NCBI GenBank assembly: GCA_944548615.1
Contig: OX155965.1
Span: 20,718,596 to 20,782,595, forward strand
DNA: 64,000 bases
Direction: 5' to 3'
Source: Micropterix aruncella
Lineage: Eukaryota; Arthropoda; Insecta; Lepidoptera; Micropterigidae
Below are positions 34,581-48,000 of the stretch, piece by piece; positions within the stretch are counted from its first letter, which is position 1, and every line of letters starts with the position of its first letter. The notes beneath the pieces are model-generated. The model saw nothing but the letters and a program-made list of their open reading frames with translations, searched no databases and was not told the origin of the DNA. A program made the position numbers and the translations under genes.

Positions 34581-35500
34581 TTCCAAGATACTAAAGTATT
34601 CGCCGTTGGCCAGTGCATGTGTTATACAATATTTTAGACCTTGCCATGATAAATCCGCATACTTTGTACAAGTTGGTGACTGGCATCAAGTCGTCAAGAC
34701 ACGATTTAATCCCAAAAATGTCCATTGAGGTAGCAGCCGCACACATGATTACCAGGGCTGTCCCGCTGATTGGTCCATCAGTGCGTACCCCAAGAACGTC
34801 TGGTCGGTCGAAGTGTCAGGTAAGGGCAATAAAACAAAGATTAAATGCAGCATTTGAAGGAAGTTTGTCTGCGGTTCGTGCCAAAGTGACAATATCATGT
34901 GCAAAAAGTGCGAACCAAACGCTTAGTTTGTCACTGTACGCGCTGGGTCACGAATTCACGTGTGACTTACAGTGAATTATTTGTATGTAACATTACAAAA
35001 TGTTATAAAATATCACTGACTACAAGAAACTAATGTTAAGTCAACACTATTTTTATCCTCCTGGCGTCAAAAAGGTGTTTCATGCTGCACAATCCATCCT
35101 ACACATTTTTTAGGTTTTGACTTGTATTTTATACTTACTTATATTTTTAACTGTGTACTCCGTAATCAAATTATTAAAAAAAAAATGATGTTAACTTATC
35201 CACAATAATGGTAATAACGATTTATACAAGTCATCTCAATTTGTCTTTGCTTCTTTTCAAAGTAAATAAAAAAAATCTTGATATTCTTGAATTTTAATCG
35301 TTTTTTTTTGCACTGTACCGGCCTAATGATGATACTGTGATATTCAAACGATCATGAAAAGGTATCAGGAACACATTTAACACATTTTTATGACAATATG
35401 CGAACAAATAGGCATTAAGAAGCCTAAAAACATATGAGGGGTCTATTGACCCCGCTTGGTGCTTAAAGGGGGCGGAAAATATTGGTCCTTCTAGTGTTAA
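34581..35500 (+). pseudogene. piggyBac transposase C-terminal relic with right terminus
   Basis: From about 34597: 'RRWP', 'VLYNILDLAMINPHTLYKLV' and 'IKSSRHDLIPKMS', the conserved segment after the DDD core of piggyBac transposases (RRWP....FY..LD.A..NA...Y). A frame change then moves the cysteine-rich tail into another frame, where 'VCGSCQSDNIMCKKC' retains the C..C...C..C spacing. The right end carries ggggtctattgacccc (35439) and ends 'ggtccttctagtg' + TTAA at 35497-35500, that is, TIR CACTAGAAGGACC beside TTAA. The N-terminal half and catalytic aspartates are absent. Confidence 0.75.
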
Positions 35501-36599
35501 GACAACCCAACATGCTCAATAACAGCATTGAAAGAATAATAACATGGAGAAAATGCTGTGTGGAAAACGGTGGGAAATGAGGGAGAGGAAATAATGAGGG
35601 CCAAACCTGAAATTACCCTACGGCTGAATGGCTATTAATCTAACGGAGGGGAAAATAAGTTTGGCTCTCACGCCCGCGGGCGAGGCTACCCTACGAGTCC
35701 GAGCATCGGCCCGCGGGCCGCACTGATTTTTTGCCACTGCTCAAATTGCTGTTCAAGTAGTTTTGTCCCAAACTGCCGGCTAGATTCTATTACAGCTGCC
35801 TCTCAACTAAAATTTACCCTTAAGTTGAAATCCACTTGAATTATATATAGCGAATGTGAATTAAATTTACCCATTGGATATAAATATAACGCATTATGTG
35901 GGCTGGTAAAAAAAAGTTGCCTTTCATTAAAAATTGGAGACTTTCGGAGAGAAGAAAGATCGTAGAAGTGGACATTAAAAAGAGACTATATTTTGGGCCT
36001 ACTTTACCAATAGCTGTAAAACATATTCCAATGGAAAGATATTTTTCTCTAAAACATTTATTACTAGAACGACTGATATTAACAATGTGCCGTTTCTGAG
36101 TTATATCCTATTAAATATGGCTAAATATCTCAGATCACTTAGGGCACCTAACACAACCAGGCAATGTATTTTAATAACTGTTTAAAAAAAAAACCTTCGC
36201 AGAGTACCAGAAACCATAAAGTACATACACTGTGTCAATAGAAACTATATATTCCTAAGAACGCTTGAGTTTGCCCATAGTACACGGAGGGGAAATACTA
36301 GGATATGTTGCTTGAACTCTGTAATGTGTCTCATGATTTCATTGCCGCTCTGTTTACTGACGTATGTAATATGCTAAGGTTAGCTTGTCAATAGTTCCCA
36401 GTGACCGTACATCATAATAAAATATGTTTTATGGATCCCAACCGCAAATATTATATTTTATATAAATAATAGTCATCATAGTAACATTAGGTTTTTGTGT
36501 AATTAGCCATATTTAGGATTAAACCGAACTTCAACACATCGAAACGGCTCATAATAGAGGTATGCTGTACCTAGTAGTCAAAACTATTTTTGATAAATA
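35501..36599. other. Unassigned stretch
   Basis: A GC-rich patch (35670-35730, cgcccgcgggcg and cccgcgggcc) has no open frame of note. The 67-codon frame at 35896 has no motif. Confidence 0.35.
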
Positions 36600-36654
36600 G
36601 ATATTTCTATTGGTAAGTACGAAGTATCGAAGTAACGAAGTATCGAAGCACGTA

Positions 36655-37855
36655 ATAAGTGGCCGTAGTGATTCAAATGATCTACAAGCCCGCGTAGACT
36701 TCCACAAAAAGTTCCTTACTGGAATCAGCCAGAATGGCACTGGTCTGGGGTATGGCAGTACAACGACGAGCGACGTGGACTTGAAGAAGTTCCTTTTGCG
36801 GGGAGATTACGACAGCAAGAGTATGGCTCATGCTATTGGCCTTCAATGCCAGAATGATTGGACAACAATTGGGGACTTTTGCATTCCGCCTCCAATGCAC
36901 TGGAAGGTAATGCTCTATGACTGGACGCCAGAGATGCTGAAATTTTATTTGAATGCCTTTCAGCATACACTTCCAGACCCCAGTAACCTCGCTCGTTGGA
37001 GCTTTGCCGAGGATAGTTCTTGTCCCCTCTGTAGCAATACCCCTTGCACAGCTAGACACATTCTAGCTGGCTGCAAGGTGGCCTTAGATCAAGGACAGTA
37101 CACTTACCGCCATGACAAAGTTCTCGCTGTTATTCGCGAGGTAATTAGTCTCTCAGTGGCTCGTGCCAACAAGGGTTTGACAGTATCCTCCAAACCACCA
37201 ATACAGTTTGTGCGGGATGGCTCTAAAGGCAAAAACATTTAACTACAAAACCTTTCTCAATAATCGAGAAAGCTACAGATTGGATTCTGGAGGTTGATTC
37301 GGTCTCTAAGCAGTATAAATTCCCTGAAAGTCTCGGATGCACAGCCCTCCGTCCAGATATAACTCTTTACTCTGTATCTCGGAAGGTGGCTCTTATTGTA
37401 AAATTAACTGTTCCATGGGAATCAAATATCCCAAAAGACCACGAGTACAAATTAAATAAATACCATGATCTTGCAAACGCCGTAACCCGGAACGGCTTCA
37501 CTGTTCACCTTCACGCGGTGGAAGTTGGCGCTCGTGGCCTGCCAGCTAAATCTCTATTTCACCTCTTTAAAGATCTTGGCCTTTCCAGAAAAATAATCAA
37601 CTCTTTCTTAGAAAAATTATCTAAAACTGCGATTTGCGCATCTCAAATTCTATGGCTTCGAAGGGGGAGTGAATGGGTGGTAAGGTAAACGCTCACATGT
37701 GGCAAGACAGCTGTGCTAAACCTACCACAGCCGGTTCGTAAGTCAGGAATCCACTGCTCACCCCCCAGAAGTGTAAAAAATAGTAATATGATGGGCCCGA
37801 CTCCGGTCGGTGAATTCCATGGCAGCTCCGTTTGTATTTATTGTTATTAAAGTGG
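36655..37855 (+). mobile_element. LINE with restriction-like endonuclease, 3' half (frameshifted)
   Basis: The first frame (to 37242) carries 'PPPMHWKVMLYDWTPEMLKF', 'LARWSFAEDSSCPLCSNTPC' and 'TARHILAGCKVAL'. The C..C........H....C knuckle precedes the restriction-like endonuclease of R2/NeSL-type LINEs. After a one-base frame change near 37232 the nuclease domain follows: 'LRPDITLY' (37347), 'IVKLTVPWE' (37399) and 'HEYKLNKY', then 'VEVGARG' (37520). This is the PD-(D/E)xK layout, except that the residue expected as E in (E)LTVP is K here. It stops at 37686 and has a 3' UTR ending near 37855. The 3' end matches the minus-strand copy at 2037-2235. RT is missing, so it is 5'-truncated. Confidence 0.85.
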
Positions 37856-38518
37856 TGGGCTCAGCGCCTATACATTTATGCCCATTGCCCATTGTTCACG
37901 GTATCTTCTATAACATCTTTTAAACTGCATTTCATCGAATCTGTTAACAAGCAAATGTGCAAGCCTTATATTTACATGAACATTAGATATACAAGTACTA
38001 TTACTACGCTTATTGACTCATATATACACTTACACCACATACTACACTACACAACATCAGAAATAACAAAGCCTTGCGTTTATAAACTGAAGTTAAGTAA
38101 AGTGCGAAATAGTTTCATTTGAAAACGCAACTTATTCTACAATAACGACCATTGAATGTCAAGTAGGTACCTTGGAATTCATCACTATAAAAACAATTAT
38201 AAATATGCTGAATAAAAATATTTTTGACAATTTAGATTTTTCCCCATTTTCTCTTTCAGAAATTCTGTTTTTTTAATTTAATGTTGTTTTTGCAAATATT
38301 TTATTATGTATTTTGTTTATTGTATTATGTACCTATTTATTATATTTTATTATCATGTTTACATATTATTGTATTCTTTTTTCTCTCGCCCATAAATTCT
38401 ATTTTATTACTTAGACTAAATTGTAGCTAGGTATTTTTCTATTTTTTACTTCTGCCGATTGACTAAAATGAAACTCAAATTTAGTTCTTAACATGTCATT
38501 ATTTGTAATTGTGTTGTT
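37856..38518. other. Unassigned AT-rich stretch
   Basis: Nothing recognised. The 96-codon frame here has no motif. Confidence 0.35.
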
Positions 38519-39015
38519 AGTAGTAGTAAACGGAGTGGGGTGCTTGTTTCCAGCCCTTGATGTCACCTGGATCTATAAGATCTATTGTAACTACCCACTT
38601 TGTGGTTAGGTCAGTGGTCAGCTAGTAGCCCAGTACTTCTTACCAGTCCAAGTAGATCACTTACCTTCAAGTTGGGCAGATCGCTGGGTTCGAGAAAGGC
38701 TCGTCCCAGTAAACTGTGTCTTTTTGCGGCGAGGCCTGGGCAGCGACCAACGATGTGTATGCTGTCTTCAGGTTCTTCGCCACATATTCATCAGTCCTTG
38801 CTATCGGTCAAGCCAATGTTGAATAGATGTGCTCTAAGGGTCGTGTGTCCGGTGAGGATACCGATAGTGGTTCTAAGGTTCTTCTTGCTCATGTCAAGTA
38901 GGGCCTAGGTTTTCTTTTGTAGTGGTTGCTCTGTATCTGCATCCAGGATACCCGATGTTCCTGCTCCAAGCAGTCCCTGATGATTTTCTTACCTGTAGCG
39001 AAGGGGACCCCTACA
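38519..39015 (-). pseudogene. I-type LINE tail (zinc knuckle), copy 1
   Basis: On the minus strand this matches 54797-55400 over its whole length, from 'gaagaacctgaagacagca' to 'ccactccgtttactactact'. It encodes, with damage, the same C..C.......H....C zinc-knuckle tail. The TAC-repeat terminus (38519-38528) is shared by both copies. The 5' break at about 39015 lies downstream of the RNase H region. The 102-codon plus-strand frame at 38600-38908 is an antisense shadow. Confidence 0.8.
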
Positions 39016-41319
39016 ACTGTTTTTGTGTTGTGTTAGTAAGAACGATATATTTTACTTTGACGATAACGGTACGATTGATCATTATCATTCCATAAAATGG
39101 TAGATAAATCTTAACGGTTATAAAATTATGTAAATTTTGTAATAGGTGTGTCCTCCCACATATTTGTATTATTGATCTTATGTCTAAAAATATGTAAGGA
39201 ACCAAAAACCTGTACTAAATTTAGGAACCCTTAATAATTGGTTCTGAGGATGAAATAAATAATAACATAAATGTAGAAATAGTTTATTTTGTACTAAATT
39301 ATGCATTTTGTGATATTTTTCATACGTGATTTCTGGTAGTGTCTAAGTAACACGTATTAAAATTTAAACAGAGATATTTTCATATTAAAAAATATTTTTC
39401 TAAAATTCGTTTACGAGTAATCACGAATTAAAAATGTCGTTATACACTTGCTTTTTAATTCAGAATAAACCTTAATTTTTCCTCTTGATAAAAGAACGAA
39501 AATCAATCGTTTTGCGATATTTTCAATTGATGATTACCCGTAAACAAGTCTACTATCATGAACAGAGATACGATGAATGAAATGTTTATAAAGGAGATAA
39601 TCTACACAAAGTTTTAACTTAAATTTCCAAACAAAGCCACTTTTTACAAGCTTTTATTAACTCGCAATGTTTGTTAGTATGTATGTACGTATGCATGTTA
39701 ATTTGTTTAGGTCAAATATTGCAAGCGGAATTAGAACCACTTTCTCTTATCCTATGAATTTAAAATTTTACTTGTTGATTCAGTTCTGATGACAATACAG
39801 ATATGGCTTCCAACTAGGGATATCCTCAAAAGTCAACAGCACATACATGCAGTTTCGTATACGCATTCATATATGACAGCTTGTTTTAAGTTTCACCATG
39901 ACATAGCTGCTGTATTTATATTTTTTTTAAATTACATTTTATCGATTATTTTATTTTTTTTAAATTTTGTCTATTGTTGATTATCACGTTATTCCGTCTA
40001 CATCCGTGATGATGTGACAGGCAAACCACATTGTATGCGAAAATAACGTACTGATGGTATTTTGTCACATAAGACAGTACGACCACTGTAACGGACTAAT
40101 AGACATTTTCGCGTCAAAATCATGCGAGCAAGCAAGGTAAGACAGTAAGCGAATACAGCCAAATATAAAATGCTAATATCGACACTGTCGAATGGCCGGG
40201 TTGAATAGGGGTAGGATGCTCCATTACTGTATTATACGCACGCTAGCACGCAGGGCGGATTCCTCTAGCGCTAAATCTCGCAGTCTTCATTATAGTTAAT
40301 CTCTCGTTACCGCCCGCAGCGGCCCGTGGAGGCTGTGTTATGTTTGATAACTAAGTATACACCACCCAAATCCCCCGACTAGGAAGCCAATTAGGGACGC
40401 AATTTGTAGCGTTATCCCTCTATCCTATAATATGCGTAGAGTATGAATCGCACGAAGCTGCTTCGTTGAGAGCTCGCTGTTTGTCTACATTTTACACGAC
40501 TGCCCAAAAGAAGTGTTATGTGTTCAGGATTCATCTATGTATCTGTTTCCGTTTTCCGTTTCTTTATTCCACCATGACTTCTAAATGCTTAAACTGATTT
40601 AGAAGTGTGTCGCCTATCGAATCATTTTTTTTTAATTTATAAAATTGTCCAATACAAGAAAACGATTTTGGCAAAAAAAAACAAAAGAATAAATAATAAT
40701 ATTTTTGAACCTTTTTTTCGCAAAGGAGAAAAAAATACATTTGTGTGGATTTCATCACCCGACTATATTGTATATCTGTTCTGAGGTGATAGTATTTAAG
40801 ACATAGAAGTTTCACTTTTATTTATTTATTTTTCATTCATTTCGATCGCTGATTTATTCTTACAAATCTTAGTAAAAGTATTTATCAAACTTTTCACATT
40901 TCACCGCAAGGAAAATAGTAAAGAGATACTTTCTACAGCGCGGCATACTAACATTACGTGCATTTATAGATCTGCCAATCACAAGCTTTTAAGCTTTATC
41001 GTCTAATTAATGGTGCGTATCGGTTGACCTCATGTTATTTTTTGGTCGAAATAGAATGCCGACTTTGAATGCCAAAAATAATATAAACCATTAACTAAGC
41101 AGTCAAACAGACACGTTGCATGAGTGTATTGGTAAAATATTTTTTCTTCTTTGATTCTAAGTCAGATTCAGTAACACCATATAGTTCAGTTAAGGTGGAG
41201 TCAATGACTTGTTTCCTAGATAGTCAAATTAAAACGCTTACACATTTTATGCAGCAATTAATATAGTTTTATATTCATTTCGTGTGGTCGTTAGCTTGAA
41301 CAGAAACACGCGATAAACA
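39016..41319. other. Unassigned stretch, 2.3 kb
   Basis: 39600-39900 contains words shared with the repeat at 12762 (agcttttatta, ctgatgacaatacaga). 40180-40500 is less AT-rich and appears single-copy within the window (ggccgggttgaataggggta and cgcccgcagcggcccgtgg), without an open frame of note. I found no gene. Confidence 0.35.
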
Positions 41320-42647
<1,328 letters not shown>

Positions 42648-43267
42648 GTACAGTGTCGGCCAAACTCACGGGTCAACACCCATCCGACAGTCTACACGCA
42701 GAAGTGCAAGCCCTGGTAGGACCCGAAGGTAGTTTAACCTAGGAATCTGCTATCGGGTTCTCCTGGATGGTTTGCGCACCGTGCGGCGTCAGCCAATCAA
42801 CTGTGCAATGTGCATTTTGACTCATAGTCGGGGAGTCTGGAAACGGCTATGTTTCCTATAGAGCGGGAGCGGTTGTTTACCTTGTGGCAGCCGCTCTTGA
42901 AACAACTATTCGGCTACCCGATACCAAATAAACATTCGGGCAAAGAATGCCGTGGTCTGCGATAGATACGATATACACCGAATCAACGCTACACAAGGGA
43001 GAGGACCGCGCAAGTGAGTTCAAACTTATAACCAGTCGGGAGACCGGAGAAATCTGGCCATAATTGATAGCGAGGGCACTTGGTCTGCCTGCTGGGTTAA
43101 CTACCCGGGGTCGGGCGGCAAGGGTTGGTCTCTCGTGGGCTAGTTGTCGGAGCTAGATAGTGGATTGTCATTGTCTAAGTCTTCTACGCTTATCCCAAGA
43201 CTGAAAGAACTTTCTTATATCGTTATACCAGCCTGGGGTGATAGTTTCGCCCATTGTAGTTGACAAC
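42648..43267 (+). mobile_element. 3' UTR of RTE-like LINE, copy E
   Basis: Carries the family landmarks 'cacgggtcaacacccatccg', 'gcgcaccgtgcggcgtcagc', 'tgtttcctatagagcggga', 'gtggtctgcgatagata' and the terminal 'cccattgtagttgacaac'. It starts about 40 bases further into the UTR than copies B and D. No clear target duplication. Confidence 0.8.
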
Positions 43268-43688
43268 GCCAAACTGGGGAATTATGAAGATCTATCTTGG
43301 CTATAGCCATGCATTAATGAATATGGTTTTCTAAGACTGCGGAGTATTTCTTTCGGTCCTTTCACGTTTATGGTCGCTAGTTTACGTAGGCAAATTTCAG
43401 CGTGATGAGTATTGTGGTCCGCCACATTCATATATAAATAAAATTTAAATTTATTAATTCGTTTTCAAATTCACAATAGCTATAAATTACAATTGTTAAA
43501 ACACCACAAGTCTGCCACCTGTTCTAAGGAAAACAATTTGAAAATTCTATTAATCTTTTTGAAAATTCTATTAATATTTTTCGTATTTAATTGTAATAAA
43601 CTACATACAATCCGAAGAAATATTATAAAATTTTCTATCAAAATTAGAAAATCTATAAAATAATATTCAATAGCATATACAAATAAAA
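43268..43688. other. Unassigned stretch with a LINE tail fragment
   Basis: 43445-43535 (minus strand) is the 3' tail also seen at 30440. The rest is AT-rich and unassigned. Confidence 0.45.
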
Positions 43689-43913
43689 TCCTACTATCCT
43701 ACTAATATCATAAACGCGAAAGTTTGTATGTATGTATGGATGTTTGTTACTCTTTCACGCAAAAACTACTGAATAGATTTTGATGAAACTTTACAATAAT
43801 ATAGCTTACATCAGAATAACACATAGGCTATAATTTATAAAGATATATGGTTTTCTATCATCATTTTCACAATTTTCCATCACCACGCGGGTGAAACCGC
43901 TGGGCGCAGCTAG
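43689..43913 (+). mobile_element. Non-autonomous mini-Helitron, 225 bp
   Basis: Starts TCCTACTATCCTACTAATAT after a host A and ends GCGCAGCTAG before T. The 3' hairpin gcgggtgaaaccgc precedes the end. It is the same family as 24253-24475. TCCTAC is duplicated at its 5' end. Confidence 0.85.
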
Positions 43914-44070
43914 TAATATTATAAACGCGAAAGTTTGTAAGAATGTATGGATGTTTGTTACTCTTTCACGCAAAAACTACTACTTAAATGGATTTTGATG
44001 AAACTTTACAATAATATAGCTTACACATCAGAATAACACATAGGCTATGATTTATAAAGATATAGTGTGA
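43914..44070 (+). mobile_element. Second mini-Helitron copy, 3'-truncated
   Basis: Continues directly from the CTAG of the preceding copy with 'taatattataaacgcgaaag' and the family interior up to 'tttataaagatata', then stops matching. It lacks both the first few bases (TCCTAC) and the 3' hairpin and CTAG. Confidence 0.75.
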
Positions 44071-44136
44071 ATTATCCAATATATATATCGATAAGTGTCA
44101 AGTAAGTAGGAAAATAATCTGCCATCGAGCTATCGT

Positions 44137-44236
44137 TGCGCGACGTTACTATGGCGACGATTGCGCGACGTTACTATGGCGACGATTGCGCGACGTTACT
44201 ATGGCGACGATTGCGTGACGTTACTATGGCGACGTC
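44137..44236. repeat. Minisatellite, 4 x 25 bp
   Basis: The 25-base unit 'ttgcgcgacgttactatggc' + 'gacga' is repeated four times with one or two changes (gcgtgac and a final t in unit 4). It is GC-rich against an AT-rich background. Confidence 0.95.
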
Positions 44237-44470
44237 GTTGACAGCTGTGTCCATAATGTGTCCGTAATTAATGTATCATCGTAATCGTAAATCAATTATT
44301 ACTTACAATAAAACAACGAAAGCGTAATTTGTTGGTGGTTAGTAGGTAATTATAGAAATTACTTCATTTTTATCTCCATTGCATAGGTAAAAAGCGTGAT
44401 TTTGTTTCACAATAGCAGATTAGAATTATTTTTTGACTATTAATTAGTATGTTGCTGTAACTGTAATTTT

Positions 44471-44949
44471 CATTGAATAAGCAGGTATTTTATTTTTTAG
44501 GAAGAGTAGAAAAAGTCGCCAGCGTACATAGAAAGATCAGAGATTTCCGAGTGCGACAAGGCCTTATTTCATAAGGATAGTTTGAACCGCCACGTGATCA
44601 CGGTGCACAGGCGACTCCAAGCGTTCCCCTGTCACGAAAGCGACGGATCGTTCGCCGCGAAGGGAGACCTCGAGACGCACTTCAAGCGGTGCACCTCAAA
44701 TCCAAGCAGTTCGAGGGCCCGCATTGCGACCGCTCCTTCACCGAGAGGGCCCTTCTCAACACTCACATCGATGCTTCGCATCTTAAACTGCCCGATTATC
44801 AGTATCCCGAATGCCGCAAGAACTTCACCACCAGGAGAAACCTGACGCAATTCATCAGGGCTGTACATCTGAAGATAAAGCCGTTCGTCTGCGCGGAATT
44901 TCGCTTACAACAGCGACTTGAAGGAACACATGGCTACTACAAAGTGTAA
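44471..44949 (+). pseudogene. C2H2 zinc-finger gene fragment, decayed
   Basis: A GC-rich island preceded by an acceptor-like 'ttttattttttag' (44488-44500). One frame gives 'ECDKALFHKDSLNRHVITVH' (a finger missing its first Cys) and 'FPCHESDGSFAAKGDLETHF' (second Cys changed). A one-base shift near 44690 leads to 'CDRSFTERALLNTHIDASH' and 'ECRKNFTTRRNLTQF', followed by a last broken finger. Linker-like 'LK(L/I)' spacers keep C2H2 periodicity of about 28 residues, but several zinc ligands are lost. Codon third positions are mostly G/C, as in a host exon rather than transposon DNA. It lies 80 bases before the Helitron array. Probably an exon relic or a captured gene fragment. Confidence 0.7.
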
Positions 44950-45028
44950 CTCGAGGAAATGACGTCATAGGAAAGTTTCATTTAATAATTCGGAAGCAAC
45001 GCAACAACCGCTAGAACAATTTGAACAA

Positions 45029-48000
45029 TCTCATATATAAAAAGAGAAGTTCCGATTCACTCATTCATTCATTCACTCATTCATTCACTGACTGACTCAT
45101 CAACGCCCAGCCCTAACCCTTAGACCTAGGAAGCTGAAATTTTTAACATAGGTTCCTTTTAGGACGCAAACGCTCACTAAGGGCGGATTTTTCGAAATTC
45201 AACCCCTAAAGGGGTGAAAAGGGGTTTCACAGTTTGTATGAAAAACCTATATAGATGTACTTTTTAATTCGATACTTTGAAAGACTACTCTAATAAACAA
45301 ATAAGGAAATAGGTGTTTCATGTTTTTTCAAAATTCTACCCTTAAAGGGGAAAAACGGGGGTTTAAAATTTGTATGGACAAACGATTTTAGATGGACTTT
45401 TTATTTCGAAAGTTTGTAAGATTACTCTAATAAATAAATAGGGAAACACGTGTTTCATATTTTTTCAAAATTCAACCCCTAAAGGGGTGAAAAGGGGTTT
45501 CGAAATGTTTATAGAGAGACGATATAGATGTACTTTTTAATTCGAAACTTTGTAAGATTACTCTAATAAACAAATAAGAAAACAGGTGTTTCATGTTTTT
45601 TCAAAATTCAACCCCTAAAGGGGTGAAACGGGGTTTCAAAATTTGTATGAATGAACAATATTAGATGTGCTTTTTATTTCGAAACTTTGTAAGATTACTC
45701 TAATAAATAAATAAGGTAACACGTGTATCATATTTTTTCAAAATTCAACCCCTAAAGGGGTGAAGAGGGGTTCCAAAGTTTATATGGAAAATCGATATAG
45801 ATGTACTTTTTAATTCGAAACTTTTTCAGATTACTCTTATGAACAAATAATCAAATAGGTGTTTTATGGTTTTTCAAAATTCCGCCCCTAAAGGGGTAAT
45901 ACGGGGGTTTAAAGTTTGTATGGATAAACGATTTTAGATGGACTTTTTATTTCGAAAGTTTGTAAGATTACTCTAATAAATAAACAAGGAAACACGTGTT
46001 TCATATTTTTTGAAAATTCAACCCCTAAAGGGGTGAAAAAGGGTTTCCATTTTTTTATGAAGAAACGATATAGATGTACTTTTTAATTCGAAAGTTTGTA
46101 AGATTACTCTAATAAGCAAATAAGAAAACAGGTGTTTCATGTTTTTTCAAAATTCGACCCCTAAAGGGGTGAAAAGGGGTTCCAAAGTTTGAATGGAAAA
46201 TCGATATAGATGTACTTTTTAATTCGAAACTTTTTAAGATTACTCTTAAAAACAAATAATCAAATAGGTGTTTTATGGTTTTTCAAAATTCCGCCCCTAA
46301 ATGGGTAATACGGGGGTTTAAAGTTTGTATGGATAAACGATTTTAGATGGACTTTTTATTTCTAAAGTTTGTAAGATTACTCTAATAAATAAATAAGGAA
46401 ACACGTGTTTCATAATTTTTGAAAATTCAACCCCTAAAGGGGTGAAAAAGGGTTTCCATTTTTATGAAGAAACGATATAGATGTACTTTTTAATTCGAAA
46501 CTTTGTAAGATTACTCTAATAAACAAATAAGAAAACAGGTGTTTCATGTTTTTTCAAAATCCAACCCCTAAAGGGGTGAAACGGGGTTTCAAAATTTGTA
46601 TGAATGAACAATATTAGATGTGCTTTTTATTTCGAAACTTTGTAAGATTACTCTAATAAATAAATAAGGAAACACATGTATTATATTTTTTTTTAATTCA
46701 ACCCCTAAAGTGGTGAAAAGGGGTTCCAAAGTTTGTATAGAAAATCGATATAGATGTACTTTTTAATTCGAAACGTTTTAAGATTACTCTTATAAACAAA
46801 TAATCAAATAGGTGTTTTATGGTTTTTCAAAATTCCGACCCTAAAGGGGTAATACGGGGGTTTAAAGTTTGTATAGATAAACTATTTTAGATGGACTTTT
46901 TATTTCGAAAGTTTGTAAGATTACTCTAATAAATAAATAAGGAAACAAGTGTTTCATATTTTTTTTAAATTCAAGCCCTAAAGGGGTGAAAAAGGGTTTC
47001 GATTTTTTTTATGAAGAAACGATGTAGATGTACTTTTTAATTCGAAACTTTGTAAGATTACTCTAATAAATAAATAAGAAAATAGGTGTTTCACGTTTTT
47101 TCAAAATTTAACCCCTAAAGGGGTGAAACGGGGTTTCAAAATTTGTATGAATGAACAATATTAGATGTGCTTTTTATTTCGAAACTTTGTAAAATTACTC
47201 TAATAAATAAATAAGGAAACACGTGTATCATATTTTTTCAAAATTCAGCCCCTAAAGGGATGAAAAGGGGTTTCGATTTTTTTATGGAGAAACGATATAG
47301 ATGTACTTTTTAATTCGAAACTTTGTAAGATTACTCTAATAAACAAATAAGACAATAGTTGTTTCATGTTTTTTCAAAGTTCAACCCCTAAGGGGGTGAA
47401 ACGGGGTTTCAAAATTTGTATGAATGAACAATATTAGACGTGCTTTTAATTTCGAATGTAGGAGGAGGAATGTGCTGTAGGAGTACTCTAATAAAAAAAA
47501 ACCAAAATGCGATTTTCGTGGTTTTTCCTAAATTCAACCCCTAAAGGGGTGGAAAGGGGTTATAAAATTAATATGAAGAAACGTTATTGATGGTCTTTTT
47601 AATTCGAAACTTTGTTAGGTTACTCTATTAAACAAATAAGAAAATAAGTGTTTAATTTTTTTTTTATTCTACCCCTAAAGGGGTGAAACAGGGTTCCACA
47701 CTTTGTAGGAATAAACAACATTAGATGTGCTTTTTATTTCGAAAATTCGAAGGATTACTCTAATAAAAAAGTAAGTAAATACGTCTTTCGTGGTTTTTCA
47801 AAATTCAACCCCTAAACGGGTGAAAAGGGGTTATACAATTTGTATGGAGAAACGATACAGATAGACTTTTTAAATCAAAACTTTGTAATATTACTCTCAT
47901 AATCAAATAAACAAATGGGTCTTTCATGGTTTTTCAAAATTTCGCACTTAGAGGGGTAAAACGGGGTTTTAAAGTTTGTATGGATAAACGATTTTAGATG

